Positions 50,321 to 57,695 of a stretch of DNA of 64,000 bases are shown here, piece by piece. Position 1 is the stretch's first letter. Each line of letters opens with the position of its first letter. A program made the position numbers and the translations under genes. Where the stretch lies: contig NZ_JACHNE010000001.1 of the NCBI RefSeq assembly GCF_014205255.1, positions 5,580,001 to 5,644,000 on the forward strand, given 5' to 3'. Under the pieces are notes generated by a model. That model had not been told where the DNA came from. It did not search any database and worked only from the letters and a program-made list of their open reading frames with translations. This DNA comes from Streptomyces caelestis (GTDB lineage Bacteria; Actinomycetota; Actinomycetes; Streptomycetales; Streptomycetaceae).

Positions 50321-50854
50321 TTACTCGGACAGCACCGCCTCGGCGTCCAGCGTGACGCCGACCGCCTGGATCACGGACGCGATCTTGAACGCCTCCTGGA
50401 CGACCTCGCGGTCGAGTCCGGCCTTGCGCAGGACCTGCTCGTGGGAGTCGAGGCACATGCCGCAGCCGTTGATGGCGGAGACCGCGAAGGACCACAGCTC
50501 GAAGTCGACCTTGTCGACGCCGGGGTTGCCGATGACGTTCATCCGCAGGCCCGCGCGCAGGTTGCCGTACTCGTGGTCCGTAAGGAGGTGCCGCGTGCGG
50601 TAGAAGACGTTGTTCATCGCCATCACCGCGGCCGCGGACTTGGCGGCCGTGTACGCCTCCGGCGACAGGTTGGCCTTCGCCTCCGGCTCCAGCTCGCGCA
50701 GCACGATCGGGGAGCGCGAGGCGATCGCGGTCGTGAGGACCGTGCCCCACAGCTGCTGGGCCGGCAGGTCCGAGTTGCCGATGACCGAGCCCAGGTTGAG
50801 CTTCAGGTCCTTGGCGTAGTCCGGGATACGGGACTTCAGGGAGTCGAGGGACAT
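50321..50854 (-). CDS. ahpD: Alkyl hydroperoxide reductase AhpD
   Basis: 177 residues of the carboxymuconolactone decarboxylase fold. The redox pair C131/C134 and H138 stand in AINGCGMCLDSHEQVLRKAG. AhpD reduces AhpC, linked to lipoamide in actinobacteria. It lies 3 bp after the ahpC stop in the same operon. Length and motifs are normal. Confidence 0.95.
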   Translation of the reverse strand: MSLDSLKSRIPDYAKDLKLNLGSVIGNSDLPAQQLWGTVLTTAIASRSPIVLRELEPEAKANLSPEAYTAAKSAAAVMAMNNVFYRTRHLLTDHEYGNLRAGLRMNVIGNPGVDKVDFELWSFAVSAINGCGMCLDSHEQVLRKAGLDREVVQEAFKIASVIQAVGVTLDAEAVLSE

Positions 50855-50857
50855 GCC

Positions 50858-51412
50858 TCACTCACCAGCCAGCAGCGTGACGGGGTCGAGGGTCTCGTCG
50901 CCCTTCGACCAGTTGCAGGGGCACAGCTCGTCCGTCTGGAGCGCGTCCAGGACCCGCAGGACCTCCTTCGGGTTACGGCCGACCGAACCCGCGGTCACCA
51001 TCGAGAACTGGATCTCGTTGTTCTGGTCCACGATGAACACCGCGCGCTTGGCGAAGCCGTCCTCGTCCTCGATGCCGAGCGCGTGCATCAGCTCGTGCTT
51101 GGGGTCGGCCATCATCGGGAACGGCAGGTCACGCAGGTCGTCGTGGTCCTTGCGCCAGGCGTGGTGGACGAACTCGGAGTCGCCGGAGAAGCCGAGGACC
51201 TGGGCGTCGCGGTCGGCGAACTCGTCGTTCAGCTTGCCGAAGGCGGCGATCTCGGTCGGGCACACGAAGGTGAAGTCCTTGGGCCACGCGAAGATGACCT
51301 TCCACTGACCCTCGTAGGTCTTGTGGTTGATCTGCTGGAACTCCTTGCCCTTCTCCAGCGAGACGCAGGCGGTCAGATCGAACTCGGGGAACTTGTCACC
51401 GACAGTGAGCAC
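50858..51412 (-). CDS. ahpC: Peroxiredoxin AhpC
   Basis: 184 residues. Peroxidatic C51 in KDFTFVCPTEIAAFG; resolving cysteine in the C-terminal DELCPCNWSKG (C164/C166). It reduces organic hydroperoxides and H2O2. GTG start with AAGGAG five bases upstream. Forms an operon with ahpD and is divergent from oxyR, the expected activator. Confidence 0.96.
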   Translation of the reverse strand: MLTVGDKFPEFDLTACVSLEKGKEFQQINHKTYEGQWKVIFAWPKDFTFVCPTEIAAFGKLNDEFADRDAQVLGFSGDSEFVHHAWRKDHDDLRDLPFPMMADPKHELMHALGIEDEDGFAKRAVFIVDQNNEIQFSMVTAGSVGRNPKEVLRVLDALQTDELCPCNWSKGDETLDPVTLLAGE

Positions 51413-51545
51413 AGGCTCTCCTTGCAGCGAAGAAATGCCCGGATTGCGGGCGTTTCCCATGGGTTGGACGTTGTTGATGTTGGCACAGGGCTGATTGATT
51501 ACGGAAATAGCTACACTCGGTCGAGTTGATCGGAGGTAGTTATCA
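51413..51545. promoter_or_regulatory. ahpC-oxyR divergent promoter region (OxyR control)
   Basis: 133 bp between divergent starts. It is more A+T-rich than its surroundings (ATTGATTACGGAAATAGCTA) and contains GGAGG at 51530-51534 for oxyR. By analogy with other Streptomyces this region binds OxyR and controls both operons; I could not define the box exactly. Confidence 0.6.
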
Positions 51546-52496
51546 GTGACTGTGGGTAATAAGCGCAGGCAGCCCAGTCTCGCCCAGCTGCGCGCCTTCG
51601 CGGCCGTCGCCGAGCACCTGCACTTCCGGGACGCGGCCGGGGCGATCGGCATGAGCCAGCCGGCCCTCTCGGGTGCCGTCTCGGCGCTGGAGGAGACACT
51701 CGGAGTGACGCTCCTCGAGCGTACGACGCGCAAGGTGCTGCTCTCACCCGAGGGCGAGCGGATCGCCGTACGGGCCAAGGCGGTCCTGGCCGAGGTGGGC
51801 GCGCTCATGGAGGAGGCCGAGGCGGCCCGGGCGCCCTTCACCGGTGTGCTGCGGCTCGGGGTGATCCCGACGGTGGCGCCCTATCTGCTGCCCACGGTGC
51901 TGCGGCTCGTCCACGACCGGTATCCGCACCTCGACCTCCAGGTGCACGAGGAGCAGACCGCCAACCTGCTCGACGGCCTCACCCGCGGCCGGCTCGACCT
52001 GCTGCTGCTCGCCGTACCGCTCGGCGTGCCGGGTGTGGCCGAACTGCCGCTGTTCGACGAGGACTTCGTGCTCGTCACGCCGCTCGACCACTGGCTCGGC
52101 GGACGCGAGGGCATTCCGCGCGAGGCGCTGCGCGAGCTGAACCTGCTGCTGCTGGACGAGGGCCACTGCCTGCGCGACCAGGCCCTCGACATCTGCCGGG
52201 AGGCCGGCCGCGAGGACGCGCCGGTCACCACGACCGCCGCCGGGCTGTCCACCCTGGTGCAGCTCGTCGCGGGCGGGCTCGGCGTCACGCTGCTGCCGCG
52301 TACCGCCCTCAAGGTCGAGATCTCCCGCAGCAACCAGCTCCTCACCGGGTACTTCACCGACCCGGCCCCCACCCGGAGGGTCGCTCTGGCGATGCGGGCG
52401 GGGGCCGCGCGCGGCGCCGAGTACGAGGAACTGGCGGCCGCACTGCGGGAGGCACTGCGGCCGCTGCCCGTGCGGGTCCTGGACCAGGACGCCTGA
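51546..52496 (+). CDS. oxyR: LysR-type hydrogen peroxide sensor OxyR
   Basis: 316 residues. LysR helix-turn-helix spans residues 10-70 (SLAQLRAFAAVAEHLHFRDA, MSQPALSGAVSALEETLG). The redox cysteines C208 and C217 (GHCLRDQALDIC) have the same nine-residue spacing as in E. coli OxyR. GTG start with GGAGG. It is divergent from ahpCD, which it is expected to activate upon peroxide oxidation. Confidence 0.94.
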   Translation: MTVGNKRRQPSLAQLRAFAAVAEHLHFRDAAGAIGMSQPALSGAVSALEETLGVTLLERTTRKVLLSPEGERIAVRAKAVLAEVGALMEEAEAARAPFTGVLRLGVIPTVAPYLLPTVLRLVHDRYPHLDLQVHEEQTANLLDGLTRGRLDLLLLAVPLGVPGVAELPLFDEDFVLVTPLDHWLGGREGIPREALRELNLLLLDEGHCLRDQALDICREAGREDAPVTTTAAGLSTLVQLVAGGLGVTLLPRTALKVEISRSNQLLTGYFTDPAPTRRVALAMRAGAARGAEYEELAAALREALRPLPVRVLDQDA

Positions 52497-52506
52497 CGGC
52501 TCGGCA

Positions 52507-52591
52507 CAAGAGGGGCCTGAGGCTCTGGTGAAAAGAGCCCGAGGCTCCAGCGAAAGGAGCCTGAGGCTCCAGCGAAAAGAGCCCGAGGCTC
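52507..52591. repeat. Four tandem ~22-bp units, each a small hairpin
   Basis: The core GAGCCCGAGGCTC / GAGCCTGAGGCTC, itself a palindrome, recurs four times with spacers like CAGCGAAA. The first unit is more diverged. The array fills the whole gap between convergent oxyR and the permease gene and probably terminates both. Confidence 0.75.
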
Positions 52592-54964
52592 CTACTCCGT
52601 CCGCAGCCCGTCCGGCCGCATCATCCGCAGCAGCGGCGGCAGGCTCAGCAGCGTCACCGCCAGGACGACGCCCGCGCCGATGCCCGTCATGGACAGCACG
52701 CTCTGCCAGTCCACCCGGACGGACGCGTTCACCATCCGCAGCAGGACCGCGCCCAGGGCGATGCCCACCGTCGCGGCGAGCAGCATGCCCAGCCCGATCG
52801 GTATCGCCGTCTGCCACAGCACCGACAGGCTGAGGGTGCGGCGCCGGGTGCCGAAGGCGACCAGGGACGACAGCAGTCTGCGGCGTTCGCGCAGCTGCTC
52901 CAGCTGCGAGACCAGCAGGCTCGCGCCGATCAGGGCGAGCACGCACGCGGCGCCGACGAACAGGCCGGTGCGGATGGTGGCGTAGTGGGCGTTGCTCTCG
53001 ACGGAGTGCCAGACCATGGTGTCGGCCGTGGGGTCGACGCGCGCCGCCGTGTTGCGCGCGTGCTCGTACGCGTCCGGCTCGCCGGGGGCGAGGCTCAGGT
53101 AGAGCTCCTTCTCGGCGAAGGACGCGAGGTTCGCCAACGGTGCGCCGGGCGTGACCAGGATGCCGCCGCGCTCGGCCCCGGTCGGGCCCTCGCGCGACTC
53201 GGCCCGCCGGATGTCCTGCGGCACGGTCCAGGAGAAGTGCTCCCCGGGCCGGTCCTCGTCGACGCCGTCGAACCACAGCTTCTTGCCCGGCTTGGCCAGC
53301 TCGGCCGTGTCGGTGTCGTACTTCGCCCCGTGCGCGGCGAAGACGTCGCCGTCGCGGCAGGAGGGCAGCGCGGCCACCTCGTGCAGTGCGGCGCAGTCGC
53401 CGAGGGTGACCTGGACGAGGGGGTCCGCGTCGGTACGCCCGCCGGCGAGGTAGGTCCCGGCCAGGGCGGTGACCTTGCGGACGCCCTGCGTCTCGCGGAA
53501 CTTCTCGGCGGTGGAGGCGAGTCCGAGGTGGTCCGGCACGTGCACCTGCATCTGGGCCCGCGAGACGTCGTACCGCGACGCGGCGGTGTAGTTGCCCTCG
53601 ACCCCGGCGAACAGCATCTGCAGCGCGATCGCCCCGGCCACCGCCACCGCGATGCCGTTGACCATCCGGGCCGCCGCCCCACTGCTCAACTGGAGCCTGC
53701 GCACGGCCAGTTGCCAGGCGATCCCGCCGGAGCCGAGCCGGGCGACGACGCTCTCCACGATCCAGGGCAGCAGGGCCGTGACGCCGACGAGCAGGAGCAT
53801 GACGCCGCCCACGACGAGGTACTGGTTGAAGGTCCCGCCGTCGTCGCCCTGCCCGACCATCGGGAAGAGCATCGCGAGCCCGCCCAGCGGCAGCAGCAGC
53901 CGCCACCACAGCCGGCGCCGCGCGGGCTTGACCGTACGCACCACGCCGAGCGGCTCGATGACCACCCCGCGCAGGGCGAGGAGGGTCACCAGCACCGCGG
54001 CCGTCGGGACCGCCACCGCGACCAGGGCGGCCAGCAGGGGAGAGGGGTTCAGATAGCTCGGGAACACGCTGACGCGGAAGACCTCGAAGGAGGCCGCCAG
54101 TTGGCGTCCGAGCAGGAAGAACCCGGTGCCGAGGACGAGCCCCAGCAGGGATCCGGCGAGGGCCTCGCCGGCGGCGATCCGCCGGGTCATCCGGCTGTCG
54201 GAGCCGACCAGCCGCAGCGCCGCCAGCCTGCGGTCGCGCCGCTCGCCGCCGAACCGCACGGCCGCGGCGATGAACACGGCGACCGGCATCAGCAGCACCA
54301 CGAAGACGACCAGGACCAGCAGGAGCAGCACCGGGTCCCACGGGTCGGACGGCGCCAGGTCCGGGTTGCCGAAGCTGTCGATCCGCGCCCCCCGGGCGTG
54401 CTCCAGCCGGTCCCCGAGGCCCTTGCCGCCCGCGAAATAGGCCAGTTCCTGGGAGCCGACGAGCCCCTGCTCGCCGATGGTGCCCGTGATCCGGTAGGGC
54501 AGCCGCTCCCTCAGCAGCTTCCCGCCCTCGGAGGTGAGCAGTTCCTTCAGCGCGGGGGAGACGACCATGTCGCCGTCCGCCGGGAACGCCGGGACCCCCG
54601 GTGGCAGCGGAGCCTTCGGGCCCTCCGCCTCCAGCAGGCGCCCGCGGACGTCCCGCTCGCCGAACACGGTGTCCGTGTCCAGGACGACCAGGGTGTCCTC
54701 GGCCCTGGGTAACTTCTGCTGGGTGAAGGTGTGGTCGCTGCGCGCCGCCTCACGCCGGTCCCGTTCCGCCAGCGCGTTCGGGACGGCGGTGGTGAGCAGC
54801 AGCAGCGCCACACCGAGCCCCACGCCGACGGCCGTCAGCAGCGCCCGGATCCACCCCTCCCGTCCGCCCGCGAAGGCGAACCGGACCCCCATGGAAAGAT
54901 CCGCGGCCCTCCCCCGAGCCCTCGACTTCGCTCGAGCAGAGAGGTGCCCCCACCTGGCACTCAT
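52592..54964 (-). CDS. FtsX-like ABC transporter permease
   Basis: About 790 residues. N-terminal helix (IRALLTAVGVGLGVALLLLT), a large extracytoplasmic domain, then two FtsX modules of four helices each (LLLLVLVVFVVLLMPVAVFI; GIGAGVVLAVTLLSLPPLL) with a second exposed domain between them. The start overlaps the ABC ATPase stop (ATGA). The first ~24 residues (SARWGHLSARAKSRARGRAA) are encoded by a dispersed repeat element, so the functional start may be MGVRFAFAGGREGW at 54892. MacB/LolCE-like exporter of unknown substrate. Confidence 0.9.
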   Translation of the reverse strand: MSARWGHLSARAKSRARGRAADLSMGVRFAFAGGREGWIRALLTAVGVGLGVALLLLTTAVPNALAERDRREAARSDHTFTQQKLPRAEDTLVVLDTDTVFGERDVRGRLLEAEGPKAPLPPGVPAFPADGDMVVSPALKELLTSEGGKLLRERLPYRITGTIGEQGLVGSQELAYFAGGKGLGDRLEHARGARIDSFGNPDLAPSDPWDPVLLLLVLVVFVVLLMPVAVFIAAAVRFGGERRDRRLAALRLVGSDSRMTRRIAAGEALAGSLLGLVLGTGFFLLGRQLAASFEVFRVSVFPSYLNPSPLLAALVAVAVPTAAVLVTLLALRGVVIEPLGVVRTVKPARRRLWWRLLLPLGGLAMLFPMVGQGDDGGTFNQYLVVGGVMLLLVGVTALLPWIVESVVARLGSGGIAWQLAVRRLQLSSGAAARMVNGIAVAVAGAIALQMLFAGVEGNYTAASRYDVSRAQMQVHVPDHLGLASTAEKFRETQGVRKVTALAGTYLAGGRTDADPLVQVTLGDCAALHEVAALPSCRDGDVFAAHGAKYDTDTAELAKPGKKLWFDGVDEDRPGEHFSWTVPQDIRRAESREGPTGAERGGILVTPGAPLANLASFAEKELYLSLAPGEPDAYEHARNTAARVDPTADTMVWHSVESNAHYATIRTGLFVGAACVLALIGASLLVSQLEQLRERRRLLSSLVAFGTRRRTLSLSVLWQTAIPIGLGMLLAATVGIALGAVLLRMVNASVRVDWQSVLSMTGIGAGVVLAVTLLSLPPLLRMMRPDGLRTE
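54907..54953. repeat. Dispersed Streptomyces-type palindromic repeat inside the permease 5' end
   Basis: CTCGACTTCGCTCGAG flanked by CCCCCGAGC and GAGAGGTGCCCCC closely resembles the short imperfect palindromes scattered in Streptomyces genomes between genes. Here it lies within the first codons of the permease frame. The genome-wide copy number must be counted to confirm. Confidence 0.6.
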
Positions 54965-55650
54965 ACGACGCGCTCCATGTCCCGGGACCTGCCGTCGCGT
55001 ACGACGATCTCGCGGTCGGAGTACGCGGCCACCCGGGCCTCGTGCGTGACGAGCACCACGGCCGCGTTGGCGGACCGGGCGGCGTCCGTGAGCAGGTCCA
55101 TCACGCGCTCGCCGTTGAAGGAGTCGAGCGCGCCGGTCGGCTCGTCGGCGAACACCACACGCGGGTTCGTCACCAGAGCGCGGGCGACGGCGACCCGCTG
55201 GCCCTGCCCGCCGGACACCTCGCCGGGCCGCTTCCTGCGCAGGTCGTCGACCTCCAGCCGCTCCATCCACGCCAGCGCGGTCCGCTCGGCCTCCTTGCGG
55301 GAAGTGCCGTTCAACCGCAGCGGGAGCGCCACGTTCTCCACGCAGGTGAGCTCGGGCACGAGCTGGCCGAACTGGAAGACGAACCCGAACTCCGAGCGCC
55401 TGAGCGCACTGCGCTCGGCGTCGCTCATCGCCGTCACCTCCCGCCCGTCGTACGTGATCGAGCCCGAGTCGGGCATCACGATCCCGGCGAGGCAGTGCAG
55501 CAGCGTCGACTTGCCCGACCCGGACGGACCCATCACGGCGACGACCTCGCCCGGGTGGATGGAGAAGTCGGCACCGTCGAGCGCGGCGGTCGGCCCGTAC
55601 GCCTTGCGCAGGTCCTGGGCGATGAGCAGCGAGCCGGCGGGAATCGTCAC
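54961..55650 (-). CDS. ABC transporter ATP-binding protein (LolD/MacB type)
   Basis: 229 residues. Walker A GPSGSGKSTLLHCLAGI (about 41), Q-loop FVFQFGQLVPELT, signature SGGQGQRVAVARAL, Walker B VVFADEPTGALD and the H-loop in LVTHEARVAAYSD are all intact. Powers the FtsX-like permease encoded just downstream. GTG start overlapping the PadR stop by four bases: padR, ATPase and permease form one coupled operon. Confidence 0.95.
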   Translation of the reverse strand: MTIPAGSLLIAQDLRKAYGPTAALDGADFSIHPGEVVAVMGPSGSGKSTLLHCLAGIVMPDSGSITYDGREVTAMSDAERSALRRSEFGFVFQFGQLVPELTCVENVALPLRLNGTSRKEAERTALAWMERLEVDDLRRKRPGEVSGGQGQRVAVARALVTNPRVVFADEPTGALDSFNGERVMDLLTDAARSANAAVVLVTHEARVAAYSDREIVVRDGRSRDMERVV

Positions 55651-56171
55651 CGGGTCACCGCCTCACGGAGCTTGTCCAGACGCGCCGCGGTCAGTTCCAG
55701 CCAGCGCAGGTCCGCCTCCAGGTGGAACAGGGCGTGGTCGCAGATCAGCTGGTCGGCCAGATCGCCCTTGCGCTTGCGGTCGGTGAGGATCCGCATGCTG
55801 CGCAGGTGCTCCGAGCGCTGTGTGTCGAGGATGTCGCCGGCGTCGCGGTGGGTGAGCAGCGCGAGGACGACCTTGGTGTAGAGGGTCGACTGGAGGTACG
55901 GCTCCGGCTTCTCCGGTGTCGCCAGCCAGTGCTCGACGTCGGTGATGCCGGCCTCGGTGATCGCGTACCGCTTGCGCTCGGGCCCGCCGCCGGCCTCGAT
56001 GCCGTCGACCTCGACGAGCCCGTGCTTCAGCAGCCGGGACATCGTCGAGTAGACCTGGCCGTAGTGCAGGGGCCGGTCGTGACCGAACTTCTCGTCGAAG
56101 GCCCGCTTCAGGTCGTAACCGTGGCGCGGGCCGGACTCCAGGAGCCCCAGGAGAGTGTGACCGATGGACAT
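55647..56171 (-). CDS. PadR family transcriptional regulator
   Basis: 174 residues. Winged helix at residues 3-80 (LLGLLESGPRHGYDLKRAFD, GQVYSTMSRLLKHGLVEVDG, ERKRYAITEAG); the C-terminal helical part (LDTQRSEHLRSMRILTDRKR) serves dimerisation. A start six bases upstream (56177) is possible. First gene of the exporter operon; it probably represses it through the GTATAC-containing operator and is released by the exported compound. Confidence 0.93.
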   Translation of the reverse strand: MSIGHTLLGLLESGPRHGYDLKRAFDEKFGHDRPLHYGQVYSTMSRLLKHGLVEVDGIEAGGGPERKRYAITEAGITDVEHWLATPEKPEPYLQSTLYTKVVLALLTHRDAGDILDTQRSEHLRSMRILTDRKRKGDLADQLICDHALFHLEADLRWLELTAARLDKLREAVTR

Positions 56172-56192
56172 GACCATGACTGTACACGGGGT

Positions 56193-56211
56193 GTATACGC
56201 GGCATGTATAC
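56193..56211 (-). promoter_or_regulatory. Candidate PadR operator (GTATAC-N7-GTATAC)
   Basis: Two GTATAC palindromes at 56193-56198 and 56206-56211, with TGTACAC-like sequence at 56181-56187, lie 16-34 bp upstream of the padR start. TATACA on the minus strand may also serve as the -10. Confidence 0.6.
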
Positions 56212-56284
56212 GCCGGGCGTGCAGTCCACGGCGGGTGGTACGGGCGTGCAGGTCGGGGGCTGTTGTCACGGTTCCGCAACAGGT

Positions 56285-56530
56285 TTATTGCTCCGGGCCT
56301 CCGGGCGGCCGGCCACGCCGGGGCAGCGGCCCGGTCTCCCGCGGCAACCGCCCCGCCTCGGCCAGGGCCTTGCGCAACAGGAACTCGATCTGCGCGTTGG
56401 CCGACCGCAGTTCGTCCCCGGCCCACCGCGCCAGCGCCTCGTACACCGCCGGGTCCAGCCGCAGCAGCACCTGCTTGCGCTGCTGCTGCGGCCGGCGCCG
56501 GGGACCCGGACCTTCGGGAGGCACCGTCAC
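56285..56530 (-). CDS. Ribbon-helix-helix protein
   Basis: 81 residues from a GTG overlapping the SPFH stop (GTGA). A Pro/Arg/Gln-rich N-terminus precedes KQVLLRLDPAVYEALARWAG and ELRSANAQIEFLLRKALAEA, an Arc/CopG-type ribbon-helix-helix. The tail is Arg/Pro/Gly-rich. In Streptomyces such a gene commonly follows an SPFH gene; it may be the autorepressor of the pair. Confidence 0.85.
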   Translation of the reverse strand: MTVPPEGPGPRRRPQQQRKQVLLRLDPAVYEALARWAGDELRSANAQIEFLLRKALAEAGRLPRETGPLPRRGRPPGGPEQ

Positions 56531-57462
56531 TGGTACAGCGACCCGGTGTTGAGAACCGGCTGCGCGGCGCGGTCGCCGCACAGCACCACCATGAGGTTGG
56601 AGACCATGGCCGCCTTCCGCTCGGAGTCCAGCTCCACGATGTCCCGCTCGGTGATCCGGGCGATCGCGGCCTCGACCATGCCCACCGCCCCGTCGACGAT
56701 CTGCCGCCGGGCCGCGACGACCGCTCCGGCCTGCTGCCGCTGGAGCATCGCCGAGGCGATCTCGGGGGCGTACGCGAGGTGGGTGAAGCGCGACTCGATG
56801 ATCTGCACCCCGGCCGCCTCCACGCGCGCGTGCAGTTCGACGGCGAGCTTCTCGGTGATCTCCTCGGCGTTGCCGCGCAGCGAGAGGCCGTCCTCCTCGT
56901 GGGCGTCGTAGGGGTACTCGATGGCGATGTGCCGCACGGCCGCCTCGGTCTGCGTGGAGACGAACTCGACGTAGTCGTCCACCTCGAAGGTGGCCTGGGC
57001 GGTGTCCTCGACCCGCCACACCACGACCGCGGCGAGCTCGATCGGGTTGCCGTAGGCGTCGTTGACCTTCAGGACGGCGGTCTCGTGGTTGCGGACGCGC
57101 GTCGAGATCTTGGTGCGCGAGGTGAGGGGGTTGACCCAGCGCAGGCCGTCCTGCCGGATCGTCCCGCGGTAGCGGCCGAAGAGCTGGACGACCCGGGCCT
57201 CGCCCGGCGCCACCATGTTCAGCCCGCACATGGCCAGGAACGCCGCGAGCCCGACCAGGGTGCCGCCGACGATCAGGGCGGCCTTCGCTCCGCCCCCGTC
57301 GACCGATGTGGCGGCCGCGATCAGCCCGGCGCCGGCCAGCAGACCGAGCAGGCCGAGCAGCAGGGAGAGTCCGCCCCCGATGCTGTGCGCGGCGAACTCC
57401 CGCACGCGGGGCGCCGGCATCTCGGGCACATCGGCGGTGACCTGCGGTTGGTGTGTGGACAT
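56527..57462 (-). CDS. SPFH / band-7 domain membrane protein
   Basis: 311 residues. Two N-terminal hydrophobic segments (LSLLLGLLGLLAGAGLIAAA; AALIVGGTLVGLAAFLAMCG) precede an SPFH domain (about 85-280: APGEARVVQLFGRYRGTIRQ, ETAVLKVNDAYGNPIELAAV, HLAYAPEIASAMLQRQQAGA). Such proteins organise membrane microdomains. The upstream region has a 14-bp palindrome; the downstream RHH gene is coupled. Confidence 0.93.
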   Translation of the reverse strand: MSTHQPQVTADVPEMPAPRVREFAAHSIGGGLSLLLGLLGLLAGAGLIAAATSVDGGGAKAALIVGGTLVGLAAFLAMCGLNMVAPGEARVVQLFGRYRGTIRQDGLRWVNPLTSRTKISTRVRNHETAVLKVNDAYGNPIELAAVVVWRVEDTAQATFEVDDYVEFVSTQTEAAVRHIAIEYPYDAHEEDGLSLRGNAEEITEKLAVELHARVEAAGVQIIESRFTHLAYAPEIASAMLQRQQAGAVVAARRQIVDGAVGMVEAAIARITERDIVELDSERKAAMVSNLMVVLCGDRAAQPVLNTGSLYQ

Positions 57463-57515
57463 GGATGATCCCCCGTTTCTCCCGGGAAGCTCTCCTACCT
57501 AGCTTCCATCTATCT

Positions 57516-57529
57516 AAGTGATATCACTT
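57516..57529. promoter_or_regulatory. AAGTGATATCACTT palindrome upstream of the SPFH gene
   Basis: A perfect 14-bp, A+T-rich palindrome 54 bp upstream of the SPFH ATG, within a low-GC promoter segment (TCTATCTAAGTGATATCAC). It is a good candidate site for the co-encoded ribbon-helix-helix protein or a GntR-type repressor. Confidence 0.55.
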
Positions 57530-57695
57530 TTTCGCGTCCTGGCAACCCTACGCGTGTCTCGAACGTCGGTTCCGTTGGGATGGGTGCTGATTGTCACGTC
57601 CGCAAAGGGCCGGATCGGCAGCCCTATCTCTTATCTCCCGGTGTTAGCTTTCTGAGCTGACCTGAGCGGCGAACCTGTGTGACATGTGAGCACAC

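Noticed and set aside
52507..52591. CRISPR array
   Set aside because: Four short imperfect units with ~9-bp constant spacers and internal palindromes; no unique spacers and no cas genes.
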